Positions 52,201 through 60,508 of a stretch of 64,000 nt of DNA are shown here, one piece after another. The DNA is from Sphingomonas yabuuchiae. Its GTDB lineage: Bacteria > Pseudomonadota > Alphaproteobacteria > Sphingomonadales > Sphingomonadaceae. Every line of letters starts with the position of its first letter. The stretch's first letter is position 1. The position numbers and the translations under genes are program-made. The notes under the pieces are model-generated. The model saw nothing but the letters and a program-made list of their open reading frames with translations, was not told where the DNA came from and did not search any database. The stretch is from NCBI RefSeq assembly GCF_001477495.1, contig NZ_LDTF01000009.1:1-64000 (forward strand), written 5' to 3'.

Positions 52201-52922
52201 CGAGCCTGTCGCCGGCGGAACAGCTGCTCCAGAATCTCGGCATCACCGAACCGGATGAGATCGACGTCGAGGTGATCGCCTGGTCCGTCGGCGCGTGGGT
52301 TCGCTATCGTCCACTGCCGCAAGGTGATGCACGGATCGTCGGCATAGGTGACCGGGCGATCATAACGGTCGACGATAGGGCAAGCCGCGTGCGCCAACGC
52401 TTCTCGGTCGCGCACGAGCTTGGTCATTGGCACCATCATCATGGGCAGCGGCTGCTTTGTCACGATGCGTCGGGGAATGCGCAAGCTGACACCTGCGAGC
52501 GCGAGGCCGATCGTTACGCCGCGGATTTGCTGATGCCGCGCTCCATGCTCGCGCCGTCGATGGCAGAAGCACCGATGTCGATCGCGTTGATGGACGGTAT
52601 CGCTCGGCTATTTCAGGTGAGCATATTAGCGGCGGCGCTGCGACTAGCCGACATCCACGCTGGCCGGTTCGCCCTCATCGTCGACGAGCCGGATGGGCAC
52701 CGCTGGTTCAAGCGGTCGGCTGCTCTCCCCAAAGGGTGGCATTTGCGGCTTGATGCCCGAATGGACGAACAAGGCGGCAAACCCGGATCCCAACCGAAGC
52801 AATGGTCGGCGCCTGCGTGCCGTCATTTTCGCGGTCGAAACCTCAGCGGCATACGGCTCCGTTGCGAAACGGCTCATGCTGCCTCAGGACGAAGGCTGAC
52901 TCTCATCACTGCCCCTGTGTAA
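52197..52922 (+). CDS. ImmA/IrrE-family metallopeptidase
   Basis: This 241-residue zinc peptidase has HELGH (residues 73-77) in 'VRQRFSVAHELGHWHHHHG' and the third ligand region 'EREADRYAADLLMPRSML' of the ImmA/IrrE (DUF955) family. These enzymes cleave repressors to induce integrative elements or stress genes. The last ~60 residues after 'GWHLRLDARMDEQ' look unlike a continued domain, and another frame (ending 'AKRLMLPQDEG', near 52899) may hold the original C-terminus, so a frameshift near 52770 is possible. It is coupled to the small gene upstream. Confidence 0.85.
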   Translation: MTSLSPAEQLLQNLGITEPDEIDVEVIAWSVGAWVRYRPLPQGDARIVGIGDRAIITVDDRASRVRQRFSVAHELGHWHHHHGQRLLCHDASGNAQADTCEREADRYAADLLMPRSMLAPSMAEAPMSIALMDGIARLFQVSILAAALRLADIHAGRFALIVDEPDGHRWFKRSAALPKGWHLRLDARMDEQGGKPGSQPKQWSAPACRHFRGRNLSGIRLRCETAHAASGRRLTLITAPV

Positions 52923-53139
52923 CGGCAGCTGACGGCCGTCTAAAAAGCCCAGCCTGCTGCAATCACTGGTGGAAAGCGGAACGGCCGTTTAAGCGCACGA
53001 GAATGTGTATCCGGCCGTTCGTTCATTCACCGTCCGACGGCAGCTACGCGCCCCGATCTCGGTCATTCGCTGACTGAAATCACATCTCAGACGCGGATAT
53101 TCACCGGTAGGGAAACGCCAGCGCGATGCCCCGCTTGAT

Positions 53140-53328
53140 CTACAGCTTGATTAGCTGTCGGCGCAGGACTTGGCCTTCAAGCCCGAGATTGGCGAGCTCG
53201 GCTTTGAGATCGATCACGAAGTCGCTGTTCTGCCGCCGCGCCACCCAGCGCGGATGGCCGTCGATCAGGCTTTCGACCCCGCGCTTCCCGGTCCTGCCGA
53301 TACGCTGACTAGCGCTGCGGATCGGCAT
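53140..53328 (-). CDS. Small basic protein at the end of the radical SAM operon
   Basis: A 62-residue basic protein (MPIRSASQRIGRTGKRGVES...). AAGGAG lies 5 bases before the ATG at 53328, deciding against GTG 53334. It follows the radical SAM gene by 50 bases on the same strand. I do not recognise the family; the Arg/Lys-rich start and Leu-rich end ('DLKAELANLGLEGQVLRRQLIKL') suggest a nucleic-acid-binding or helical partner. Confidence 0.55.
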   Translation of the reverse strand: MPIRSASQRIGRTGKRGVESLIDGHPRWVARRQNSDFVIDLKAELANLGLEGQVLRRQLIKL

Positions 53329-53378
53329 CGTCACTCCTTGGTATGTCGGCGCGTCGGCGACGACGCCGTTGTGAGACT

Positions 53379-54434
53379 CTAGCGGTTGCCGCAGACGACG
53401 AGCTCATCGAACAGCGGACAGCCGTTTTTGCAGCTGGGTCGGTGGGAACAGTCGCCGCAGCGGTCGGACGCGAAATAGCGCCGGAACGAGCGGACATTCT
53501 CCGAGCCGTGCCAGATATCGAGCAGTGACGTCTCGTCGCTGAGCGTGTCGCCCTCGACCAGCCCGCTTTGGAACGAGCAGGGATAGACCCTCATGTCTTC
53601 GGACACGTAGAGCGAGAATCGGCCCGCATCGCAGGCATCGACCAGCGCATCGTTGGCCTGGGTACGGGCGAACACCCCGCTCACGCAGCAGGCATCGAAC
53701 CCGATCCTGAGCTTCGCGTCGGGCGCTGTCGCAAGCGCGAAGAATTCATCGAGCCGGTCGCTATGCCGAAGCATCTTTTCCTCGAACACCTTTCGCCCCG
53801 AAGGCTTGTAGTTGAGAAAAATCAGGGCATTGATCGGCGCGAGAAAGGCAGGTGGATCGCTGAGCCAGTCGATTGCGGTGTCGACGCTGTCGCGGTCGAT
53901 GATGAAGTGGACGTTGGTCTTGATACCGTGGTCGGCGAGCAGGCGGATGGTCTCGGCGGTCTCGACATACGGCGGGTAGGCGGAGACCGCCACCGCGCCG
54001 CAGGTGCGGCGCGTCGCCGCCAATATGTCGTCGGTCAGCCCGCGCCCGTTGGTCGTGTAGTTGGGGACGATCCCTTTCGCCCAGGTATAGTCGAGGATTT
54101 CGACAAAGTCGGGATGCTGGTTGGGATTGCCGCCGCCAAGCGCGACTTGGAAGGTGCCCATGTCGGCCGCCTGGTCGATGACCCGCTTGTAATCGGCGAG
54201 CGCCATGTGCGACCCATGCCGGGTCGAGCTTTTGTAGCAGAACACGCAGCCCTTATCGCACCAGTTGGTGATCGAAATATCCATCAGCTCGGGGCCGTGC
54301 GGCGACCAGAATGGTTCCCGCTGGCCTGGTTCGGGGACGCGCGCGAAGAAGCCGGTGCGCGCGTTGAAGAAGGTAGCATAGCCGAGATCTTTGTAGCGAT
54401 TGACGCGCAAGCGCGCCTCACCAATAGTTGTCAT
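53379..54434 (-). CDS. Radical SAM/SPASM enzyme of the SMEK-STAND operon
   Basis: This 351-residue enzyme has the radical SAM cluster CxxxCxxC (Cys59, Cys63, Cys66 in 'ITNWCDKGCVFCYKSS'), a barrel with 'VALGGGNPNQHPDFVEIL', and a Cys-rich C-terminal SPASM-like domain ('CSFQSGLVEG...CGDCSHRPSCKNGCPLF') that would bind auxiliary iron-sulfur clusters. SPASM enzymes usually modify peptides or proteins. The ATG at 54434 is inside the end of the upstream NSSS-motif gene (17-base overlap), so the two are translated together. No RRE (PqqD-like) domain is recognised. The substrate is unknown; the neighbouring proteins are the obvious candidates. Confidence 0.9.
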   Translation of the reverse strand: MTTIGEARLRVNRYKDLGYATFFNARTGFFARVPEPGQREPFWSPHGPELMDISITNWCDKGCVFCYKSSTRHGSHMALADYKRVIDQAADMGTFQVALGGGNPNQHPDFVEILDYTWAKGIVPNYTTNGRGLTDDILAATRRTCGAVAVSAYPPYVETAETIRLLADHGIKTNVHFIIDRDSVDTAIDWLSDPPAFLAPINALIFLNYKPSGRKVFEEKMLRHSDRLDEFFALATAPDAKLRIGFDACCVSGVFARTQANDALVDACDAGRFSLYVSEDMRVYPCSFQSGLVEGDTLSDETSLLDIWHGSENVRSFRRYFASDRCGDCSHRPSCKNGCPLFDELVVCGNR

Positions 54435-54816
54435 AGGCATTGATGAAGAACCTTTCGGACTCAATTTCGAAAATCTCGGTGCACAGCGTCATCTCGGCCA
54501 AATTGTTCTCGCTGCTGAAATGGCCGATCGTGACCGTCTGGCCGTCTTCTATGCCCTTCTTCATGCGATCGAGCACGTCCGGCGTATAATGTTGCCGGTC
54601 CTCGAGACCATCGACTTCCTCGACCCGCGTGAGCACGGTGCCGCGGTCGATTTGAGTCTTGAGCTCGTCGAACATGCCGTTGAACAGCGGCGCAACCGGG
54701 CTGTCGGGACCGACGCCGGCCGCCGTCAGGAAATCGTCTCGCGACAACATTTCACGGGCGATATAGACGAAGGAGGTCGACGAGCTATTCGACACGAAGT
54801 CCATCTTAATCTTCAT
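54418..54816 (-). CDS. Protein with N-terminal FVSNSSSTSF motif
   Basis: A 132-residue acidic protein beginning MKIKMDFVSNSSSTSFVYIA. The DFVxNSSSxSF pattern at the very N-terminus recurs in many otherwise unrelated bacterial proteins of unknown function, as far as I remember; the remainder is unrecognised. It overlaps the preceding 121-residue gene by 11 bases and the following radical SAM gene by 17, an unusually tight arrangement. The conserved Ser/Asn cluster makes it a candidate substrate for the radical SAM enzyme. That link is inference. Confidence 0.8.
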   Translation of the reverse strand: MKIKMDFVSNSSSTSFVYIAREMLSRDDFLTAAGVGPDSPVAPLFNGMFDELKTQIDRGTVLTRVEEVDGLEDRQHYTPDVLDRMKKGIEDGQTVTIGHFSSENNLAEMTLCTEIFEIESERFFINAYDNYW

Positions 54817-55171
54817 AACTGCTCTCCAGCTTCCTTACGCAATCGATGACCGTGTCCCGGACGTTGTCGTCATAGGCTTCTTCGAGGACGCCTCCGGGTG
54901 CCTTAATCTTGAGGATATGCGTCTTTTCGAGCTCAGTCGGTTCGAGATAGATCTCATGGGCGATTTCGAGATAGGCCGCGAGCGTCGGATACTCCACGCA
55001 ATAATATTGATCGTATTGCGCACGCAGGTCGGTCGACCAAACGAAGAGCTGGTTGTAGACTCCCGTGAACAGTTGCGCTGCGAGCCCCGCCGGCTTGATC
55101 TGCAAGGCATCGAGAAACTCGCCGAGCGGCGGAATCCGGCGCAACGGCAAGACCAAATCCTTTTCGGTCAT
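54806..55171 (-). CDS. Hypothetical protein of the SMEK-STAND operon
   Basis: A 121-residue acidic protein (MTEKDLVLPLRRIPPLGEFLD...) with aromatic-rich helices ('VYNQLFVWSTDLRAQYDQYYCVEYPTLAAYLEIAHEIY'). Its ATG overlaps the stop of the SMEK-STAND gene (55168-55171) and its end overlaps the NSSS-motif gene. The family is not recognised and there is no signal or membrane segment. Its obligate coupling suggests it works with the NTPase or the radical SAM enzyme. Confidence 0.8.
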   Translation of the reverse strand: MTEKDLVLPLRRIPPLGEFLDALQIKPAGLAAQLFTGVYNQLFVWSTDLRAQYDQYYCVEYPTLAAYLEIAHEIYLEPTELEKTHILKIKAPGGVLEEAYDDNVRDTVIDCVRKLESSYED

Positions 55172-57834
55172 GCTGGGACTCCGGCGGGTTCTGCGATGTC
55201 CGCCAATAGCGTTTGCACCGCCGCGGTTTTGGCCGGCCGGACGAGCGCCAAGGCCTCGACGCAATTGGCGGCGTCCCCTGCTTCCTGGAACAAAGTGGAG
55301 ACGCGCTCGCGTTCGAGCCAGCCAGCATGTGCGGCGGCATGTAGGAAGAACGCAAGCCAATGGGGGGCGTATCGCACCAATCCTCGGCCGCCTTCGTCTT
55401 TCCCGACGTCCGTCACCAGCTCGTCGATACTTTGCCGCCAGGCTTGGGGGTCGTAATCGCGATGGCCGCCGAAGATCGCACGGATGAACGTGGCGTGCTC
55501 CTCCTCGTCAAGGCCGTTCAAATGATCGATGAGGATCGAGATGTTCAATAACTCGGCTGCGTCGCGCCGGTACAGCAGAAACAGCGCAATGCGGCGGCGG
55601 CGCCGGGTCGCGCCGGCGTCCGCCAGGATGGCCTTGACGCGCGCGACGTCTTCGCTCGTCTGCACCGCGGGGGGCAGAAGGTGGACGTTGAGGCTGAAAT
55701 GCTCGGTGAAGTTCGTCGCGTTTTCGCAGGCCGCTATGGCGGCTGGGTTGTTCGCCCTGCGCGCGAGCAAATAGGCATAGCGGTAGACGCCTTCGTAGAC
55801 CGGGCGGCTGGACAAGCGGGCCAGTATTTCGGTCAGCGCCTGGGCCTGGTCGGCAGCAGCTCGATCGACCATTCGATAGGCTATTACGAAGTCCCTGAGC
55901 TCGTCATAAGTGAAGGAGATGGCGAGGTCGCCGGCTGCGGCGAGGCCGTCGCTTTCGACTTCCCGGCGGAGGATGACGTCGTCCTCGACGAAGCGCCGGA
56001 CGATCTCGTGTTCCTCAAGCGTAAAATCGCGCACCGACAGCTTAGAAAAATCGTCCGCGGCGAGCATCGCCGCTACGATTTTGAACAAGGTGGGCAAGGC
56101 CTTAGCTTGGTGCTGCTGCGGAAAGGAGTCGATCTTCTTGCGCAGATAGTCGGCAAAGAGGTCGCCTTTGTAAATGTCGGTCACATACCCGATATCGCTG
56201 CCCTCATAGCGTTCGCAGAAGATTCGCAGCAGCAAGAGATCGTTCTCGAGGAACGCCTTGGCTTGCCCCTGCAGCGACCCTTTGATGCTGAAATGCGCAA
56301 GATAGGCCTTCAACAGCCGCGCCTTACTGAGTTCGGTCATTTTCGACCGCAAGTCGTTCACGCGGTGGATATGGGCCGCGAACGGTTCGTTGAGCATCGT
56401 CGCGAAGCGCTCGTCGAAGAATTCGCTGCGGCAGGTGATAACGAGCTTGATCCAATCATATTGGCAAACCGCACCGCAGAAGGCCTTCAGCTCTTCGTTG
56501 AAGGAGGTGAGGTTGGTTACCTCGTTGATACCGTCAATCAGGATCACGAAAGGCTTTTGCACGTCGTGTGCGACTTGGTCGAACAGCGTCAGATAATCGT
56601 GTAGCTTGGTGCCGTCTGGCGCATAGCGGTTGTGAGCTATATAGTCGAACAGCCGATTGCCCGGCGCGAAGCCGTTCAGCTGGCGCGCCGGTATGAACAG
56701 GCAAGGAATCGCGAAGAGCCGAAACTGATTCTCGACCAGGTCGCACACGAAGTTGGTCTTGCCTTGACCGGCCATGCTGGTGACGAGGAAGATCTTGTTG
56801 CGAATGAGGTCGATCAGCACGCGCGCTTCGTTCAAACGCGATGTCAGCCCGCTGGCAGCCCCCTCCAGCTGGAGCCGTGCGATCATCCAGCCCGCCGAGT
56901 CTGGGTCCGCTGGCTTGTAGGGCGCCTCACCTTCGCCACGATACCACGACAGAGGGCGGACCTTGGCGAGCTCGACGTCGATCGAATCGCTCGCCCGGTC
57001 GAGCCATGCGCTGAGCTCGGCGAAGCTCGCCGGCGCGGCGCTGAGCAGGCTTGCGTCGACGTCCGACACCAGTTCGGGCTGGGCTGCTATTCTCAAGCTG
57101 GCATTGAGACGATCGTAGGAGAAACGGCGGAGCTTATCCTGGATCTTGCGATAGAAGAACAACGGATTGGCGAAAAGCCTCATTTCTTCTTTGGTGGAGT
57201 ATGTCTCCACGAAGATCGCCGGTATGTATTTTCGCGACGTCTTTTCTACCTCAATCTTCTCGGTCGAAAAGGCGAGAAACTTGTCGAGTTGATCACGGAA
57301 ATTTGCATTGCTGTCGCGCTTAGCCCAGCTCGCGGCGAGATACTGATCGATGGCCTCTAGCTTGCTCGTCTCGAGGTGCCGGATGCGCGCCAGGATATCG
57401 CGCCAATCGACGATGTGCTGGGCCGGGTCGAACGGGATGGCAAGCGCGCCGATCGCCAACTCGAGTCGCTTCGCCGTGTACGACGACTGCTTCTCGGTCA
57501 ACGCGACGACGTAGAGGTGATCGAACGTGTTATCCAGGCGATGCTGGTGAAACTTCTCGAGTGTCTTTTCGACCTTACCGCTCGATCCGTCGGTGGTCAC
57601 CTGGAACGCGATCCTGTTCGTCGTGCACCCCAAGTCCACGGCCGGGAAGTTGGCTCGGACGTTGTTCAGGTTCTGCAAGTCGGGACAATCGAACACCAGT
57701 TTTATGACCGGTATGAGGAAATCCTCGGCAACCGAGTTGATGTCGAAGCGTCCGACCGCGTTGAGCGCCCTGATCTCGTGCTCGAGGCGCCCGACATATT
57801 TAGCGATGTTGTTGAGGTGATCGTCTCGGTTCAT
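55168..57834 (-). CDS. SMEK-domain STAND NTPase (NACHT-like defence ATPase)
   Basis: This 888-residue protein starts with a SMEK domain (about 1-150; 'RALNAVGRFDINSVAEDFLIPVIKLVFDCPDL', then 'FPAVDLGCTTNRIAFQVTTDGSS', which looks like a restriction-endonuclease-type core with Asp67 and Gln78). A P-loop NTPase follows with Walker A AGQGKTN (about 355-361), Walker B 'VILIDGINEV' (about 430-439) and 'LVITCRSEFF'. The C-terminal ~350 residues are helical, probably a sensor region. STAND NTPases of this architecture sense phage proteins and activate an N-terminal effector. The ATG overlaps a 30-codon leader ORF, and the downstream gene is coupled. It is placed to be the sensor of the operon. Confidence 0.88.
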   Translation of the reverse strand: MNRDDHLNNIAKYVGRLEHEIRALNAVGRFDINSVAEDFLIPVIKLVFDCPDLQNLNNVRANFPAVDLGCTTNRIAFQVTTDGSSGKVEKTLEKFHQHRLDNTFDHLYVVALTEKQSSYTAKRLELAIGALAIPFDPAQHIVDWRDILARIRHLETSKLEAIDQYLAASWAKRDSNANFRDQLDKFLAFSTEKIEVEKTSRKYIPAIFVETYSTKEEMRLFANPLFFYRKIQDKLRRFSYDRLNASLRIAAQPELVSDVDASLLSAAPASFAELSAWLDRASDSIDVELAKVRPLSWYRGEGEAPYKPADPDSAGWMIARLQLEGAASGLTSRLNEARVLIDLIRNKIFLVTSMAGQGKTNFVCDLVENQFRLFAIPCLFIPARQLNGFAPGNRLFDYIAHNRYAPDGTKLHDYLTLFDQVAHDVQKPFVILIDGINEVTNLTSFNEELKAFCGAVCQYDWIKLVITCRSEFFDERFATMLNEPFAAHIHRVNDLRSKMTELSKARLLKAYLAHFSIKGSLQGQAKAFLENDLLLLRIFCERYEGSDIGYVTDIYKGDLFADYLRKKIDSFPQQHQAKALPTLFKIVAAMLAADDFSKLSVRDFTLEEHEIVRRFVEDDVILRREVESDGLAAAGDLAISFTYDELRDFVIAYRMVDRAAADQAQALTEILARLSSRPVYEGVYRYAYLLARRANNPAAIAACENATNFTEHFSLNVHLLPPAVQTSEDVARVKAILADAGATRRRRRIALFLLYRRDAAELLNISILIDHLNGLDEEEHATFIRAIFGGHRDYDPQAWRQSIDELVTDVGKDEGGRGLVRYAPHWLAFFLHAAAHAGWLERERVSTLFQEAGDAANCVEALALVRPAKTAAVQTLLADIAEPAGVPA

Positions 57835-57923
57835 CGGACCACCAGCTGCCGCGAGCGCCGATCCTTCAGGTTGCCGTCTGAGCCGCCCTGACGCTGCTCG
57901 GTGTGCCGGTCGGAATGTGACAT
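57831..57923 (-). CDS. 30-residue leader ORF coupled to the SMEK-STAND gene
   Basis: A 30-codon frame (MSHSDRHTEQRQGGSDGNLK...) starts at ATG 57923 after a strong AGGGGAGA site and stops with TGA overlapping the ATG of the SMEK-STAND gene (57831-57834). It is hydrophilic, with several Arg, Asp and Gln and no Cys. The strong ribosome site and ATGA coupling argue that it is translated. It could be a regulatory leader, a missed N-terminal segment, or a small peptide component. Confidence 0.55.
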   Translation of the reverse strand: MSHSDRHTEQRQGGSDGNLKDRRSRQLVVR

Positions 57924-58258
57924 TAATTCTCCCCTACGCGCCTAACTATCGAGAACGTTGCGGTGCGGCGCAAGCAGGCGAACGAATCCTAGGCTGCGTC
58001 GTTTTCGGAGCGGCTGGCGCCGCGCCGCTGGAGGGCGATTGTCGGGAGGCGGCCTTGCACACACGGCGTCGAAGAGGTCGGCTCGGAATTCATACGATCA
58101 GACGATGGCCGGACGAAGGTCCGCTTGTCGGCTTTCCGTTTTATGTGCGGTCAGTCTGCAAGCGACCAATTGAAGGCATTCAAATGTCGAGAGTTGAACG
58201 TCTGCATTTGACAGTAGCGGCATCGGTTGGGATCAGCCCGCTCAGGGTTGATCACGGG
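57924..58258. other. Intergenic region upstream of the SMEK-STAND operon
   Basis: About 335 bases between the operon start and the end of the next minus-strand gene. It should contain the operon promoter. A plus-strand frame at 57917-58270 has no recognisable similarity and is not called. No clear operator palindrome was seen. Confidence 0.4.
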
Positions 58259-59179
58259 TTAAAGCGGTGAAAGAGTCTCTCTCAACAGCTTGATCCATTC
58301 GAGGATCCCCTTGCCTCGTTCGGCGCCGACCGAAACCGCGTGCTCAAGCTGAATTTTCCTGCTAACTCGACGAACCCGATCAAGATCGAAGTCTGGCAGG
58401 GGGCTGGCGGTCGAAGAAGTTCTTGACTTTAACTCGATAATACGTTTCTCAATTGCATGACCATCGAGGGACACGCCACTTAGTTCAACGCTCAAGCCGT
58501 GTCGAACCATCAGATTTCTGATGTTCGACGGGTCCTCCTCTGCACGTCCAATCGCATGTGGAAGCTTCTTAACGAGGTGAGCAGCCTTGCCGCTTCGACC
58601 TATCTCTATCTGCACTTGCCGAGCGAAGCTCGCGACCTGCTCGTTCTGAGCGAACTGAAGGTCCGCTTTATACCGCTCGAACGTTTGCCTATTATCCTCG
58701 TACCACTTGCTCATCACGCGCCTCAAGTCCGGGTAAATCTGCGTGAGTGGAGAATGTGCGAGAGGGATGAATGCTACGGCGTCGGGTTCTGATGCTGACA
58801 GAAAGGCGATGCCCGGCAGATCCTGAAGGGGGATACTCAGTAAGCGCGCCAGATTGTAGCTCTCGGCTGACATCCGTCGAACCAACTGCTCGGTCAACTC
58901 GGGATCGTCGCGCCACGGCAGTTCGTGGAAGCGTTTGAACCTTTCAACGGCACGAAGCTGCTCCCGCCGCTCCGGCGGCGGCGGCATAAACAAGAGACCT
59001 ATGCAAAACTTCCCGTGAAGAAGATTATCAAGATCGTGCCCATACCGGATGACCTCGACAAGGAAGTCTCGATCATACTCGCTTCCGAGAAAAAGAACCA
59101 GCAGCCGCGTTTGACCTAGCACGCCACGCTGCCACATTCGTTCAAGCACAACACTGCCCGGATCGTAGGATATCATCAT
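58259..59179 (-). CDS. Hypothetical protein in the defence cluster
   Basis: A 306-residue soluble protein ('MMISYDPGSVVLERMWQRGVLGQTRLLVLFLGSEYDRDFLVEVIRYGHDLDNLLHGKFCIGLLF...'). The first ~80 residues have an alternating strand/helix pattern; the second half is helical and charged. No family is recognised. The ATG at 59179 is chosen; a TTG at 59197 is also in frame. It is flanked on both sides by defence-like genes on the same strand but with its own long upstream gap. Confidence 0.65.
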   Translation of the reverse strand: MMISYDPGSVVLERMWQRGVLGQTRLLVLFLGSEYDRDFLVEVIRYGHDLDNLLHGKFCIGLLFMPPPPERREQLRAVERFKRFHELPWRDDPELTEQLVRRMSAESYNLARLLSIPLQDLPGIAFLSASEPDAVAFIPLAHSPLTQIYPDLRRVMSKWYEDNRQTFERYKADLQFAQNEQVASFARQVQIEIGRSGKAAHLVKKLPHAIGRAEEDPSNIRNLMVRHGLSVELSGVSLDGHAIEKRIIELKSRTSSTASPLPDFDLDRVRRVSRKIQLEHAVSVGAERGKGILEWIKLLRETLSPL

Positions 59180-59197
59180 GAGCCGCTCGATCTCCAA

Positions 59198-59644
59198 CCG
59201 CTATGCACCCCGACATGAGCAGAATGGCGAAGACAGCGTCCGTCTGCAATCTTACAAGCATGCCGCTAGACCCGCAGTCAGCAAATGACAGCGTCTGCCT
59301 ATTTTAAGCCGTGGCAAGAGCTAGCACTTTGGAGGTCCGCTCCTATCGTAAGCGGTCGTTCGCTGTCGCCAAGGGAATGGCGGGAAAGTCCCAATTTTCT
59401 CCATTCCCGCGACCCAGCAGGTCGGTCGCGAAGCGATGAACAAATGTCCGGAGCTGGGAAGCGGGAATGGCCGTTTGAATGTCCGAGTATGGGTCGTCTC
59501 TACAGCGACAGCTTCCGACCAGCTCAAGACATTCAGCGTCGTTGATGTGAGCGGCGGCTCTTGTTGGCACCCGCCATTCCGGCCGCGCAACCCAGTCGGT
59601 CAGCTAGATGCACTTATCGGGTTTTTGGTGCATTGCTATCCCAG
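59198..59644. other. Intergenic stretch without a recognisable gene
   Basis: About 450 bases. Several open frames on both strands lack ribosome sites and similarity. It probably contains the promoter for the gene ending at 58259. Confidence 0.4.
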
Positions 59645-60508
59645 CTATGCGCGCCTCAAAGCGACTAGGTAATCTATCCAAGCTCGATCTAGTTCGTTGA
59701 CGGTCAGCGGCGACACGATCTCCACATTGTCGCGGTGACGTCGCCCGTCGAAGTGGCGCAACAAGGCCTGTTCCATTCGGAAAGCGTCGCGTGCGGTTGC
59801 AAACAATTGATGGAAGCGCGTTTTGTACCGCAGCCCACCGAGCGTCGGCATCGAAGAATGATTGAAGTGGCGCTCGCGCTGCTCCCAATCGAACGCCCAA
59901 CCGATCTTGAAGGCACCGGCCTTTGAACCTTCGATGATCATCGCATAGGTGAACGCAGGCGCGCGCCGCATATGCATCACGCCGCGCCTTTCCGTGGTCG
60001 GAGGCGGAGCGGCCTTGCGCCGAGCAGCATTCGCGCCTTCCACTCTTGCACGGGCGGCAATGGAACTGAGCAGGCCGACCTCGCTTCGCGGCAGAGCGAG
60101 GATCGCGCGCGCTTCCGCTGGTTCGAGGGGGACAATGCCCTGCGCTGAGTCCATGTGAAAATGTCGTTGAGTGACTTCTGTGAGCAAGGGCCGCGAACCG
60201 TCGAACCGCCAAGCACGCATCAACTCGAGCCCGAAGGGCCATTTATAATTTCCCGCTGCGTCATAGTCCTGCGGTCCGCGGGCCAGATCATAATCTAACG
60301 ATGAGACGATGTGTCGCGTCGGCTCCATCAAGCCGAGAATGCGTCCTCGTTCATCGATCTCGGTCTCGTCGCCTTTGGTGCCGACGATCACCACCAGATC
60401 GCCAGGCTGCAGCACGCCGCGCGCGTTTGTGCGCCAGCCGTTCGTACTGAACTGCAGCGGTCCCGAAGGTGAGCCGAAGCCCCACGTCTTGGTCATGAAG
60501 ACTGCCAT
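59645..60508 (-). CDS. PUA/EVE-like plus GIY-YIG-like (T5orf172/MUG113) fusion protein
   Basis: This 287-residue protein has an N-terminal domain resembling PUA/EVE modified-base readers ('TKTWGFGSPSGPLQFSTNGWRTNARGVLQPGDLVVIVGTKGDETEIDERGRILGLMEP', about 5-75), a linker, and a C-terminal T5orf172/MUG113-type GIY-YIG-like domain ('FTYAMIIEGSKAGAFKIGWAFDWEQRERHFNHSSMPTLGG... FRMEQALLRHFDG'). A modified-DNA reader joined to a nuclease fold would fit a type IV-like restriction enzyme. Both domain calls are by eye. The ATG at 60508 is used; 60496 is an alternative. Confidence 0.7.
   Translation of the reverse strand: MAVFMTKTWGFGSPSGPLQFSTNGWRTNARGVLQPGDLVVIVGTKGDETEIDERGRILGLMEPTRHIVSSLDYDLARGPQDYDAAGNYKWPFGLELMRAWRFDGSRPLLTEVTQRHFHMDSAQGIVPLEPAEARAILALPRSEVGLLSSIAARARVEGANAARRKAAPPPTTERRGVMHMRRAPAFTYAMIIEGSKAGAFKIGWAFDWEQRERHFNHSSMPTLGGLRYKTRFHQLFATARDAFRMEQALLRHFDGRRHRDNVEIVSPLTVNELDRAWIDYLVALRRA

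Noticed and set aside
57917..58270. 117-codon plus-strand frame upstream of the SMEK-STAND operon
   Set aside because: No ribosome site or similarity, and it overlaps the end of the 58259 gene antisense.
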